DNA of 64,000 bases, from assembly GCA_949710005.1 (NCBI GenBank), contig OX453285.1, positions 7,967,632 through 8,031,631 on the forward strand, in the 5' to 3' direction. Shown here in pieces: positions 11,239-20,779 of the stretch. The notes beneath the pieces are model-generated. The model worked only from the letters and a program-made list of their open reading frames with translations. It had not been told where the DNA came from and ran no database searches. A program made the position numbers and the translations under genes. Source of the stretch: Ricordea florida (lineage: Eukaryota > Cnidaria > Anthozoa > Corallimorpharia > Ricordeidae). Numbering within the stretch: the stretch's first letter is position 1; every line of letters starts with the position of its first letter.

Positions 11239-11700
11239 CTAAGTGCATACGTAGTCTTTCAAATAGGTAGGTGGTTGTCTAGAGCGCGCAGGTCGCAAAA
11301 CAACTGAATCGCCTGGCAAAGGGTTGGGTGGAGTCTCTTGCACCTCTGCTGCTGGCTGGCTTGCGACTGTCATTGGATGCGTTTGTTTCACCTGGTCTGG
11401 TTCTTGGGGTTGTTGTGTTGGCTGTACTTGGTCTTCCTCTTCAGTGGTTTCAGGAGCAACAAATTTCTTCATGTGGGCTATGTTCCGCATTTTATTGTTT
11501 CCATTTGTATCTTCCAGTATGACAGCATTTCCATCCTTGTGAATGACTTTGTATGGCTCAGGTTCATAATTGGGTGACAGTTTGTTCTCTCGAGCCTGTT
11601 TCAGTAGGACTTGATCACCCTCTTCAATGTCACTGAATTTGGCAGCTCGTGTTCTGTTTGCATACTCCTTCTGTCTAAGTTTAGCGCGAGCATCCCTGTC
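11239..11700 (-). pseudogene. gag-pol C-terminal segment beyond an in-frame TGA
   Basis: The same reading frame as the upstream pol gene continues for about 150 codons after a TGA at 11,701-11,703. The segment is basic near its start, then contains EEGDQVLLK (the SH3-like/GPY region typical of Gypsy integrase C-termini), and ends in a Pro/Gln/Glu-rich tail. It would be translated only by stop readthrough. An arginine CGA codon turned TGA by one transition is the simplest explanation. Confidence 0.75.
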
Positions 11701-14700
11701 TCAGTTTAAGAGCAGTTGCCATTGTGCTTCAGTGGCTCGATCCTTAGGGATTTGAACTTTTGGAAGTTTCTCACGCAGCTTTCTTCCCATCAGTAGTTCT
11801 GCAGGTGACATCCCGGTAACAGTATGAGGGGTACCTCTGTACTGGAAGAGAAAGTCTGCAAGTGCTTTTCGCCAATCTTTACCCTCTAGGCGTGCGATTC
11901 TCACGATTTTCAGTAAGGTCTCATTGCAACGCTCTACTTCGCCATTGCTTTGGGGCCAAAAGGGCACGCCCTTTTTGTGCTCGATTGCTAGATATTCTAG
12001 GAATCCCTCAAATTCCTTGGATGCAAATGGAGGTCCGTTGTCACTACGGACAGTCTCTGGTAGACCATGTGTTCTAAAAATAGCCTCCATGGACTTGATT
12101 ACATGTTTTGCATCTGTTGTCTTGAGCAGGACAGCTTCGATCCAGCGAGAATAGTAGTCTACAACTACCAGGAGGTGATCTCCACCTGTAATCTCTAGAA
12201 GATCAACCGAGATTTCTTGCCATGGGGAGTCTGGTAATCTGGTTGATCTCACTGGCTCTGGTTTGGATCGGGGTCCAACAAGCTGGCAGGGGTGACATGT
12301 TCGTACTACTTGCTCTACTTGCTTGTCCATTCGCGGCCACCATACTTTTTCTCGCAATCTGGCTTTAGTTCGGACCATACCTTGGTGTCCTTCGTGAGCC
12401 AGCATTATGGTGCGCTTTTGAAGGTTCTGTGGGATGATGATGCGGCTTCCTCTCATCACCACCTGCCCTATCACCCACAGTTCATCTTTAACTGCTTTGT
12501 AAATTGTGCCTTGTGACTGGCTCCAAACATCTGTCATTACAGCCTGACGTAGCATCTTTAGTGTTGGGTCTTTTTCAGAAGCGATTTCAACTTCCTTTGG
12601 TACCAACGCAGCTGGTACAGCCTCACTTACTACGCTGTACGCAAACTCTTCTGTAGCTTGAGTTTCGTGATCATGGGTAGTACCAACCGGTAGGCGGCTG
12701 AGGACATCTGCAGCATTGTCCTTGCCCCGGATATGTGTCAGCTTGTATTGGAACTGCTGTAAATAGAGAAGCCATCTTTCTATTCTTGCAGATGGGGGCT
12801 TTGACTTTGCTCCGAGTACGATGAGAAGAGGCTTGTGATCAGTGCAGATTTCAAAGCTAATGCCATAGAGGTACAAGTAGAATTTTTCACAAGCCCACCT
12901 TACAGCCAGGGCTTCTCTTTCAAATTGGGAGTACCTTATTTCAACCTTACTCAGCTTCCTGCTGGCATAATATATTGGCCTGTAGCTTCCATCTTCTTGC
13001 TCCTGTTCCAGAATCGCCCCAACTCCCACGGGTGAAACGTCAGTTGTCAGACGAGTTTCTGCGCCCTGTCTGAAATATGCCATCACTGGTGCATGAGTCA
13101 ACCGGTCTTTTATCTCTTGGAATGACTTTGCTTCCTTTACTCCCCACTTCCACTTTCCATGTTTCGTAGTGAGGTCCCACAATGGACTCGATATTGTTGC
13201 AAAGTTAGGAATGAACTTTGAACAGAACTGCACGGAGCCAAGAAAACTTCTTACTTCTGATGGGTTTTGGGGTGCTGGTGCCTCAACAATAGCTTTCACA
13301 CGTTCACTAGACACTTTCAGCCCTTCCCCAGAGAGCACATCACCCATGTAGATCATGCTGCCGACACCAATTTCACATTTTTCATAGTTAAGGTTAAGCC
13401 CACTTTCGTTAAGCTTGCGCATGACCCTCTGTAAGTTTTTATCATGCTCTTCATCATTTGTGCCAACAACTCGCAGGTCATCATGGAGGTTGTATGCCCC
13501 TGGGCAGTCTTGGATGATCTGCCACACAATTTGCTGGAATTTTTCCGTGGCCATGTTTACACCGAAAAGCAGGCGCTTGTATCTGTAAAGGCCATTAGGG
13601 GCAGCAAAGGTTGTAATGTCCCTTGAGTCTGGGTGTAACTCAATTTGATGGAAAGCCATATTTAAATCTAATTTAGAGAAAACTTTGGCATTTGAGACTT
13701 CTTGGAGTGTTTCTTCTACGGTGGGGACTGGGTGTTTCTCCCGCACAATGGCCTGGTTCGCTTGTCTCATATCCAGACAGATTCTAATGTCCCCGTTAGG
13801 TTTATCGACCACTACTAAGGGGTTGACCCAGCTGGTAGGTCCCTCTACTTTCTCGATAACATCAAGCTTCAGTAACTCCTCCAATTTCTCTGTGACTTTC
13901 TTTCGTCTACTAAAAGGAATTCTGCGTGGGGGTTGAGCAACTGGCTGCACCTTTTCGTCAATGTGTAACTTGAGTTGGTATCCTTTGAGCTTCCCCAGCC
14001 CTTGGAAGACTTTGGGAAACTTTGCCCTTAGGGAGGCCTTTCTATATGCTTGTTTTGGACTGTTACTAGCACCATCAGATTCAACATCACAGCTGTTAAC
14101 AGGGATACCAACCCTTAAAACACCAAGCAATTCAGATGCATCGCGGCCTAATAGCGTGGCAGCTTTACTATGCGTAACATAAAACTCAACGCTCAGGGAC
14201 TTTTGGGTTTGCGGTACACGTACATCAAGATTACATTTTCCTTTGATTTGGAGTGGCTCTTCAGATGCATAAGCAAAAACTCTTTTGTTGCACTCCAACA
14301 ATTTAACATTACCCCCCGTTACAAGGTTAAATACTTCCTCGGACATCAAATTACAACTAGCACCAGAGTCTATAATGACATTAATAGTCTTATCTGCAAT
14401 CTCCAGCTTCAGAGTGTTCCCGTCATCTGTCTTTCCAGTGTAAAACACGTAGAAATCATCCTTTCTTGCAGAGTTCCCAGCAGTCACGTCCTCGGTTACT
14501 TGGCGTACATCACGTTGGCCCTGTGAACTTCCTCCACGACTTTGTTTTCTTCCAGAGTTTCCACGACCACGACTCGAACTCCGACTAGAATCTCGCCCTT
14601 TACTCTGTTTGGAGTGACAGCACACTTCGAAATGACCCACGTTGCCACATTTCCCGCACTTGTGGTCACGTGAACGAAGGAATTCCCTCGCGAAGTGTCC

Positions 14701-15321
14701 CGCTTTATCGCACCGCCAACATTTTCCCCCTTTTTTGACGCCTGGAGATATGCTATTTACTTGGCCATTACGGTTAAGAACGAGTGCCTCTTTTTCATGG
14801 TATTGGCTAACGATTTCCATTAGTTTGCTCAATGTTAATGTTTCTTCGCGATACAACTTGGCCTTGAGGTTCTTGTCTTGAATGAAAGAAATCGCACGAT
14901 CTCTCACCTGGTTATCCCTTTCACCTTCGTATTTACAATGTTCGGCTAATTTCTGCAAGCGTGTGATGAAATTGTTAATGGTTTCTCCAGCGGTTGGTTG
15001 AGCTGCGAGAAACGCCTGTCTTGCCATCGGCGCGTTTTTTCTCGGTTTGAAATGTTCGGATAGGCTGTCCATAGCTTTCTTGTAATCCTTCGCTTCGCCT
15101 CGTTTGTCGGCAGGAATTGAGTTATTAAAAACGTCTCTGACTTGGGGCCCGACGAGGTGAAGTAGAAGCGTACTCTTCTGTGTTGGGTCGCTGATTCCCG
15201 AGGCAGTCACGTACAATTCGAATTCGTCTTTCCAAGTTAACCATCGTTGTGCGAGTGTAGCGGGCTCGCCCACAGCGTCGAACGCTTGTAAGTCTGGCAG
15301 TCCGCTCAAGGATACGGCCAT
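11701..15321 (-). CDS. Gag-Pol polyprotein of Ty3/Gypsy-type element
   Basis: A single open frame. I prefer the ATG at 15,321 (MAVSLSGLPDL) because the first ATG (15,438) is inside the LTR. Numbering from that upstream ATG: Gag about 40-235; two zinc knuckles about 240-275, the first lacking its last Cys (CWRCDKAGHFAREF) and the second complete (CGKCGNVGHFEVCC); protease with DSGA at 357-360; RT about 500-680 with NLHDDL (649-654) at the catalytic Asp pair; RNase H with TTDVSPVG (D799) and D876; integrase with H1014/H1017/C1047/C1050 zinc site and D1078, D1132, E1168. Gag and Pol share one frame without a frameshift. The product copies element RNA and integrates the DNA. It stops early at TGA 11,701, so the integrase C-terminal domain is missing unless there is readthrough. 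Confidence 0.93.
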   Translation of the reverse strand: MAVSLSGLPDLQAFDAVGEPATLAQRWLTWKDEFELYVTASGISDPTQKSTLLLHLVGPQVRDVFNNSIPADKRGEAKDYKKAMDSLSEHFKPRKNAPMARQAFLAAQPTAGETINNFITRLQKLAEHCKYEGERDNQVRDRAISFIQDKNLKAKLYREETLTLSKLMEIVSQYHEKEALVLNRNGQVNSISPGVKKGGKCWRCDKAGHFAREFLRSRDHKCGKCGNVGHFEVCCHSKQSKGRDSSRSSSRGRGNSGRKQSRGGSSQGQRDVRQVTEDVTAGNSARKDDFYVFYTGKTDDGNTLKLEIADKTINVIIDSGASCNLMSEEVFNLVTGGNVKLLECNKRVFAYASEEPLQIKGKCNLDVRVPQTQKSLSVEFYVTHSKAATLLGRDASELLGVLRVGIPVNSCDVESDGASNSPKQAYRKASLRAKFPKVFQGLGKLKGYQLKLHIDEKVQPVAQPPRRIPFSRRKKVTEKLEELLKLDVIEKVEGPTSWVNPLVVVDKPNGDIRICLDMRQANQAIVREKHPVPTVEETLQEVSNAKVFSKLDLNMAFHQIELHPDSRDITTFAAPNGLYRYKRLLFGVNMATEKFQQIVWQIIQDCPGAYNLHDDLRVVGTNDEEHDKNLQRVMRKLNESGLNLNYEKCEIGVGSMIYMGDVLSGEGLKVSSERVKAIVEAPAPQNPSEVRSFLGSVQFCSKFIPNFATISSPLWDLTTKHGKWKWGVKEAKSFQEIKDRLTHAPVMAYFRQGAETRLTTDVSPVGVGAILEQEQEDGSYRPIYYASRKLSKVEIRYSQFEREALAVRWACEKFYLYLYGISFEICTDHKPLLIVLGAKSKPPSARIERWLLYLQQFQYKLTHIRGKDNAADVLSRLPVGTTHDHETQATEEFAYSVVSEAVPAALVPKEVEIASEKDPTLKMLRQAVMTDVWSQSQGTIYKAVKDELWVIGQVVMRGSRIIIPQNLQKRTIMLAHEGHQGMVRTKARLREKVWWPRMDKQVEQVVRTCHPCQLVGPRSKPEPVRSTRLPDSPWQEISVDLLEITGGDHLLVVVDYYSRWIEAVLLKTTDAKHVIKSMEAIFRTHGLPETVRSDNGPPFASKEFEGFLEYLAIEHKKGVPFWPQSNGEVERCNETLLKIVRIARLEGKDWRKALADFLFQYRGTPHTVTGMSPAELLMGRKLREKLPKVQIPKDRATEAQWQLLLN

Positions 15322-15380
15322 CTGTGCGAGTTTTCCACCGTTTAAACTCGTTAACCACTTTTTATCTGCTTTTTGTCTTT

Positions 15381-15393
15381 CTCCTCGTTGCCA
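15381..15393 (-). other. candidate primer-binding site
   Basis: On the element strand TGGCAACGAGGAG starts two bases inside the 5' LTR boundary, the normal place for annealing of a tRNA 3' end. The tRNA was not identified. Confidence 0.65.
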
Positions 15394-15395
15394 AA

Positions 15396-15562
15396 TGTGG
15401 TGTTTCGGGCCCAAGTAGAATAAAAGATTCCGGCACAAAACAACGACAACACTTTATTTCTGGTAGCCTTTTTCTCTCTCCCTCGAGCACATGCTCTGCG
15501 GTTATATATCCCATAATACACAAGGGATCACGTGACTGACATGTCACAATAGAAACACTACA
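15396..15562 (-). repeat. 5' LTR (167 bp)
   Basis: Identical in my reading to the 10,945-11,111 copy. It is the transcription start side of the minus-oriented element. Confidence 0.95.
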
Positions 15563-15669
15563 ATAACCTATACTAATTGAACTAATCTACGTCCGAGTTC
15601 TTAAACTAGGATAGAAATAAGCAACTATACGCCACTCATTAATGAGAATTAAGTGGGGAAACCGTTTAC

Positions 15670-16006
15670 AGCAACGTCACTACAACAAACCCATTCCCGT
15701 TGTCATTGTAACAACAACTGTTTGCTTGTTCATAACCACTATTAAAAGAACCACCACCACCTCCACAGGATTTAGAACTGCTCGGCCCACTCCCACCCCC
15801 AGAGTATCCTCCTCCACCACCACCTCCTCCATCTCCACCATGACCTCCAGCGCCCCCACCGAATCCCCCTCGGGCTTCGTTATGTAGTGATCTTCCCCCT
15901 ACTCCACCCTGAAGGAATCCTTGTCCCCCTTCTCCCCCGTTTCCTTTTGCGCCGCCAAAATCTTTCGAACTTCGACCACTGGTCAGCAGACCTCCGCCCC
16001 CACTCC
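15670..16006 (-). CDS. glycine-rich exon b, ALK/LTK-type extracellular domain
   Basis: A 337-base exon between an acceptor (TTTTTTCCCCAG before 16,006) and donor GTAAAC at 15,669. It starts in phase 1 and ends in phase 2. It encodes long glycine runs then SCGGGGGSFNSG and NSCCYNDNGNGFVVVTLL, matching the end of the ALK/LTK glycine-rich ligand-binding domain, where a Cys-rich knot follows the glycine-helix region. It follows exon a in the same gene. The retrotransposon begins 107 bases downstream. Confidence 0.8.
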
Positions 16007-16550
16007 CTGGGGAAAAAAGAAAATATGCTTGGTTATTATATAGCAACATGTCATTAGCAAATTCTGAGCGTTTGATTGGTCTTTTTTACGCGGGAGTTTC
16101 CCACATGGATAGCTTCCCAAAATGAAGTTATGTCACAAAACGCTTCTTTACAGGTGCGAGGGAGCGCTGAGTGACGAGCCAGACAAAAGCTGCAAAGGAG
16201 AATGTTAACTACTTCTTCTTCGACTGGTTTTATTCTCTAAGGATAAATCATTTTACTTACAGCAACAACGAAACAAACTTTAGAATAACTATACAAAACG
16301 TATGAAACAAAATTAAGTGAAAGAGAGAGGAAGAGAGTGACTTGAAAATTACAGCGAGTATTTATATTTTTGGACGTATTATATGCTGAAATGACTTGTG
16401 AGAAAGTTACAATAAACAATTACAAATGATTAACTATTGGAACGAGATGGCAAAGAAAGAATTAAGATCTAATGAACTGGTGAAAAAATGACTGATGATT
16501 ACAAGTTGGTGACATTGACATGCAACTAAAAAACAGAGAATATAACCTAC

Positions 16551-17084
16551 CGGATGAAGTGTAACTTCTGTCGGTCTCCAGGGGGGCACCAAACCCATTT
16601 GTTCCGCCTAGCCAAACATTGTTGTAATTCTTGCATCCTGGGTTCCCGGATGTAGAGTTGTTTCCATGGCATAGCTGAGTCACAGGGGCGCCTTTTGAGC
16701 CTCCACCTCCGCCTGCGATAATCAGCGGAGTGTTGTCTGAGCGCACGACAAAAGTACCCCCTCCCCCTCCTCCAGACTTTCCTGCGCTATTTGATTCTCC
16801 TTCTTGACCGACCAGGATCTTTATAACGTCTCCATGACTAAGTTGGAAGGTACCAATCATTCGCGCACCGAACCCGCGATCAAGGTGTGATGAAAATTTA
16901 CCATAACCTCCAGAAGCACCAATAGCCTCTATCCTGAAGCACCCGCCACAAGGAACTTTCCATTGTTGAATTCCCTCAAAGACTATGACTTGGTCTTCAT
17001 GGACCAGGCCTTGGTAGTGGTTACCTAGCTCGGTGAGACCATGTCTGCCGCTGGCCCCAAGGGTTGTAAAGTTCGCCACGAAAA
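16551..17084 (-). CDS. glycine-rich exon a, ALK/LTK-type extracellular domain
   Basis: A 534-base exon with acceptor CTTAG before 17,084 and donor GTAGGT at 16,550. Phase is 1 at both ends, matching the neighbouring exons. It encodes FTTLGASGRHGLTELGNHY, VIVFEGIQQWKVPCGGCFRI, GARMIGTFQLSHGDVIKILVGQ and two GGGGG clusters (GGGGGGTFVV, AGGGGGSKG). These are hallmarks of the glycine-rich domain shared by ALK/LTK receptors and many cnidarian secreted or receptor proteins. No transmembrane segment or kinase domain is visible, so receptor-kinase identity is not claimed; it may be a fibrillar or adhesive extracellular protein. Confidence 0.85.
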
Positions 17085-17257
17085 CTAAGTCAAAGGAAAC
17101 AAAGGAAACGCGAAAAGGAGGGTGATTTGCAATAAAGTATTTGTGCTATGACAAAACAGTTATTTGTTCATTCTAGTGGTGGTAGAATTTTTTCCGAAGA
17201 ATTTTATCTCTTATCTGGAAAGGCTTAAGATGAAGCCAGTATATATGCGTTATTGAC

Positions 17258-17479
17258 CAATAGGCCATTTTACAGTTTTGTCCTTAGAAACCTAGCCTTT
17301 GAATAGAAGCGAGGCTGGAGGTGACCTTGCTTGGTTACAAACCTCCCTAAGTTTCATGTGCAAATCATTTTATTTTTAAACAAAGAACAGGAAGGTTTGT
17401 AACAAAACAAGGTCACCACCAGCCTCACTTCTATTCAAAGGCCAGGGTACTAAGCACACAACTATAAAATGGTCTATTG
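17258..17479. mobile_element. foldback element in the intron
   Basis: Arms of about 90 bases: CAATAGGCCATTTTACAG at 17,258 and its inverted partner ending TAAAATGGTCTATTG at 17,479. Both arms include CTTTGAATAGAAGYGAGGCTG-like and GGTTTGTAAC segments. No coding capacity. Confidence 0.85.
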
Positions 17480-17689
17480 TGAGGTCAAGATGGCTGCATA
17501 TTTTTTGCGTTTTAACTGACCGAGACGTAGTCGAGTTCAATGAAAACGTGTTGCCCGCCTAATGGACCAGCCATGCAATAACACATCGTACTGCGCGAAA
17601 AAAGAGCCAGTAATGGATAGTTAATTCACAGTTCAAAAAGATAAAGGTCAGAATAAAAGGAACTTGAAAATGAAAATAAAGCAGTAAAA

Positions 17690-18140
17690 TAATAATAATA
17701 ATAAAAAAGATTCTTATTGCGCATTTCGAATTCTCAATGCGCTTACAGTTGCATATGATTAAAAAGAAAAAAAAAAAACTAAAACATGCAATTATTAAAA
17801 TCTATGACCAGGTTAAAAACTATCACAAAAAAGAAATGTTTTAAGGTTCTTTTTAAAAATCACTATGCTCTCAGACATTTTGATATAAGAAGGTAGGTCA
17901 TTCCAAAGTTTCGTGGCATGAAAAGGAAAGCCTAATCGTTGACTTATGTACATGTTTTCACGTCCGGAACTTGTAAGAGTAATTGGCCAGATGATCGAAG
18001 AGAACGAGCTGGTTTATAAGCGTTAAAAATAGAAGTTAAGTAGGTTGGTGATAGACCATTAAGGGCTTTGTAGGTTAATAGTAGAATCTTAAAAACGATG
18101 CGTGATTTGACAGGAAGCCTGTGCAGAAGCAGTCAGGCAA
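17690..18140 (-). pseudogene. CR1/L2-like LINE 3' end
   Basis: The minus-strand translation gives LPVKSRIVFKILLLTYKALN then GLSPTYLTSIFNAYKPARSL, a break, and FHATKLWNDLPSYI with FKKNLKTFLF before a stop at 17,813. This is the standard C-terminus of CR1/L2-type ORF2. It is followed by a 3' tail in which ATTGAGAATTCGAAATGCGC precedes an (ATT)n tail at 17,690-17,707. Confidence 0.75.
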
Positions 18141-18504
18141 CGTCCCCCGCAGAAAGTGTTGTAAAGCGCTTTGAGCTTTATAAAATGAGCTAAGTGTTCA
18201 TGGATACAATCAATAAAACACTTTTCTAAAGCGAAAAGTGTAGAATTAATTATAAGAAATAAAGAGCCGGAAAGGACCTAAGTTAGGGAAGTGGCATGCG
18301 AGTGTTCTAATCAGTCCTCTCACGGCACGTAATCTTTGCTTCTCAAATAGCTGGGGTGGTTACCCATTTATGTCGACTTCTCCTACTCATTCCCAGTACC
18401 GTTAGTCAATAAGAAATATCATGCCGAGAAGACCCTGGGAATTGTGTTTATATTCCTAGTTGAGTTAATTCATGCAGGAGTGAAATATGAAAACTGCAAC
18501 TTAC

Positions 18505-18523
18505 CCATTCCTTCGGGGCAACG
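18505..18523 (-). CDS. 19-nt micro-exon between PAN and glycine-rich exons
   Basis: CGTTGCCCCGAAGGAATGG is bounded by TTCTTTTTAG upstream and GTAAGTTG downstream. It starts in phase 0 (as the PAN exon ends) and ends in phase 1 (as the glycine-rich exon starts). It adds RCPEGM plus one base of the next codon. Phase agreement on both sides makes it likely real. Confidence 0.6.
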
Positions 18524-18636
18524 CTAAAAAGAATGTAAAATAACCAGAGATTACTTAAATGATACTAAAGTTCCAATTGACATCCTAAAACTTCCATTAC
18601 GTTAAAAGGTTTTACTCTCGCCATTCTCTAACATCC

Positions 18637-19059
18637 TACTGAACAGTATTGTGCTGTGGTACTACTGTTTTACTATGCAGTGTGGTTCTATCTTTTTCAT
18701 CTGTAGATCCAACCATGCAGTTTGACCATTCTTAGTAAATCTATTGAACAGTAATGTACATTGGTATTGTTTGTTTTACTATACAGTGTGCCTCTAACTT
18801 TTTCATCTGTGGATCAAACCATGCAGTGTAACCATTCTTTGTAAAGCTACTGAACAGTACTGTACTGTGGTACTGTTTGTTTTACTATACAGTGTGGTTC
18901 AAACTTTTTCATCTGTGGATCAAACCATGCAGTGTAACCATTCTTTGTAAAGCTACTGAACAGTACTGTACTGTGGTACTGTTTGTTTTACTATACAGTG
19001 TGGCTCCAACTTTTTCATCTGTGCATCAAACCATGCGGTGTGATTATTCTATGGAAACC
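18637..19059. repeat. 106-bp tandem repeat, 4 copies
   Basis: Copies start at 18,637, 18,742, 18,848 and 18,954 (spacing 105-106). Each begins TACTGAACAGTA or similar and contains TTTTCATCTGTGGATC. The two central copies are nearly identical. The next unit start (19,060) falls on the donor site of the PAN exon, so the array grew from the exon-intron junction. Confidence 0.9.
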
Positions 19060-19062
19060 TAC

Positions 19063-19316
19063 TGAACAAGGACCAGCTTTGTAATTAGTTACCACATTCT
19101 CCATTTCCGGGTGATAGTAGGTAACTCCAGGTCTGTGTACAAGAAATACCGGGTGTTCTGTTTTAGTTGCATTATTCATTTCACACTGATGGCGGGATGA
19201 TCTATCATGCTTGAAATTGTATGATCGGCATTGTGAGTGCCTCTGACAGGCAAATAAGCAGTCAAATGACGAGGAGGCCTGATACGTAACTACCACGTGA
19301 CCATATAGGGCGCGAT
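19063..19316 (-). CDS. PAN/apple-domain exon
   Basis: A 254-base exon with acceptor CTTTCTTCTCTAG before 19,316 and donor GTAGGT at 19,062. It starts in phase 1 and ends in phase 0. It encodes ALYGHVVVTYQASSSFDCLF, ACQRHSQCRSYNFKHD, CEMNNATKTEHP and GVTYYHPEMENVV. The pattern DCLFACQ...CxSYNF...CE.NN.T is the four-cysteine core of PAN/apple domains, which bind protein or carbohydrate outside the cell. Cnidarians commonly combine PAN with other ectodomains. Upstream exons (signal peptide) were not found in the window. Confidence 0.8.
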
Positions 19317-19559
19317 CTAGAGAAGAAAGAAGCATTTCAGGAAAAATTCCGAGAAAATGAGCCTGAATTTTCCAATATGAGTAAAACCTACGACCGCCCG
19401 ATTGCTTGTTTGATGAACGCTCTGCCACTAGTGTGATTCGCTCCTGATACCACTCGACTGTAGGGGACATGTGGGAGCAAGAGCATTGAGCTGAGTAATG
19501 GGACAAACATCCTGCATACCGGCTGGGATCTGAATGTCCAAGCGAAGGGAAGTTTTTCA

Positions 19560-20447
19560 ATATGTCACAGGCAAACTAAAGAAAACGAATTCTGAGATCT
19601 CGTAATACAGGAGGTGGCACTCGGATTTCCATTTTACCGAGTCTGCCTATGAAATGATCAAAAAGTGAAAAATGAATCTTTTTTTTTTTTACTTATGCAG
19701 GTGATGGACTCCTGACAGGTGTCATTCAATCAAGTGACCTTAGAATTAGGCACAGAAAGTTACATGCGGTTATGTATACTCGTGAGCGATTTTAGTCCTT
19801 TGCTTGGATTATTGAAACTGTGTTCTGATTAAACTTTCTATTGTCAGAATATTGCCGAAAAAAAACCTGCGCGTCGAGGTTAGTAAATGGAAAATTCGTT
19901 GGCAGGTTCTGTATGTTGCATAGACACTTATTTATTTAGCAATAGAAATCCCAAAAATCATGAACTCGCTAAAACTCAACTTTCGAATGGCCTCAGAATC
20001 GGAAGGATAACATAAAATAGCAAACAGCAACAAAGTAGGCCGATTTTATTTAAAAAAATTGAATTCAACTTAAAAAAGACCGTTGGACTTTCAAACAAAC
20101 CCTTTCAAATCAGGGGATTGTGCTACTTGTGGTGTCATTTGCAAAGTTGCACTGCAGGTGAAGCGAGAAATGACAATGTTGGGATAACATTTAATTTTGA
20201 GGATTACAAATTTTATACTTCTTACGTTTGCAACTGCTTATCTTGCTTACATAACTGAGATGATATTTCACTTTGAAGAATTAACAAAATAATTAGATTT
20301 CCTTGTTATATGAGACAATTATGAAATTCTGCCGTTTTTTCGTTAAACTAAATTAACTATTCTTAATTGCCTTGCTCCCATGAGTCTCCTGCAGCTTAGT
20401 GTTGGTAGTTTCTAAAGAAACTGGTGCTGCGTCAGTGAGGAATTGAA
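19560..20447. other. non-coding, nothing recognised
   Basis: AT-rich sequence upstream of the PAN exon, likely intron. A SINE-related block (GGGACAAACATCCTGC...GTCACAGGC) ends near 19,575. Confidence 0.5.
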
Positions 20448-20654
20448 ACACAAGAAATTGGGATTATCAAACAAGTTGATAAAGTAATTTATACCACAGT
20501 AAGGTAAAAATGGTGGTGCTGACGTTTCGAGTGTTAGCCCTTCGTCAGAGCGAATGACGAAGGGCTAACGCTCGAAATGTCAGCAACACCATTCTTACCT
20601 TACGGTGGTATAAACTACCTTACCAACTTGTTTGATAATCCCAATTTCTTGTGT
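20448..20654. mobile_element. 207-bp near-perfect palindrome (foldback MITE)
   Basis: Arms of about 100 bases around GAGCGAA: ACACAAGAAATTGGGATTAT at 20,448 and its inverted copy ending at 20,654. The centre reads GCCCTTCGTCAGAGCGAATG. The arms differ at only a few positions (TTTCGAGTG/CGCTCGAAA). The whole unit can fold into one long hairpin. Confidence 0.9.
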
Positions 20655-20760
20655 AGTAATCGAAAGGTCGTAGGTTCGACTCCTACTGGTAGAGCTTAGA
20701 TTTGTTTGTCTAGAGTTAACCTGTGACAGTGCCGAAAATGATACATCTTTCATAAATTAC
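20655..20760 (+). repeat. tRNA-derived SINE fragment
   Basis: Contains box-B GTAGGTTCGACTCCTACTGG followed by a tail with CTGTGACAGTGCCGAAAATG, matching the minus-strand copy at 3,465-3,612. The A-box part is missing, perhaps lost to the adjacent palindrome. Confidence 0.5.
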
Positions 20761-20779
20761 TTTACTCTGCCCACAGTTT

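Larger units (their letters stand above)
10945..15562 (-). mobile_element. full-length Ty3/Gypsy-type LTR retrotransposon
   Basis: A 4,618-bp element in minus orientation has 167-bp LTRs that I read as identical base for base. It is flanked by a 5-bp target duplication ATAAC (10,940-10,944 and 15,563-15,567). It has a candidate primer-binding site beside the 5' LTR and a purine tract beside the 3' LTR. One long gag-pol frame carries Gag, zinc knuckles, protease, RT, RNase H and integrase in Ty3/Gypsy order. LTR identity implies recent insertion, yet the pol frame has one in-frame TGA near its end. It lies just downstream of a glycine-rich host exon, probably in an intron. Confidence 0.95.

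Noticed and set aside
11862..15539. Many plus-strand open frames of 60-118 residues across the retrotransposon
   Set aside because: Antisense shadows of the minus-strand gag-pol gene. Their codon structure follows the other strand.
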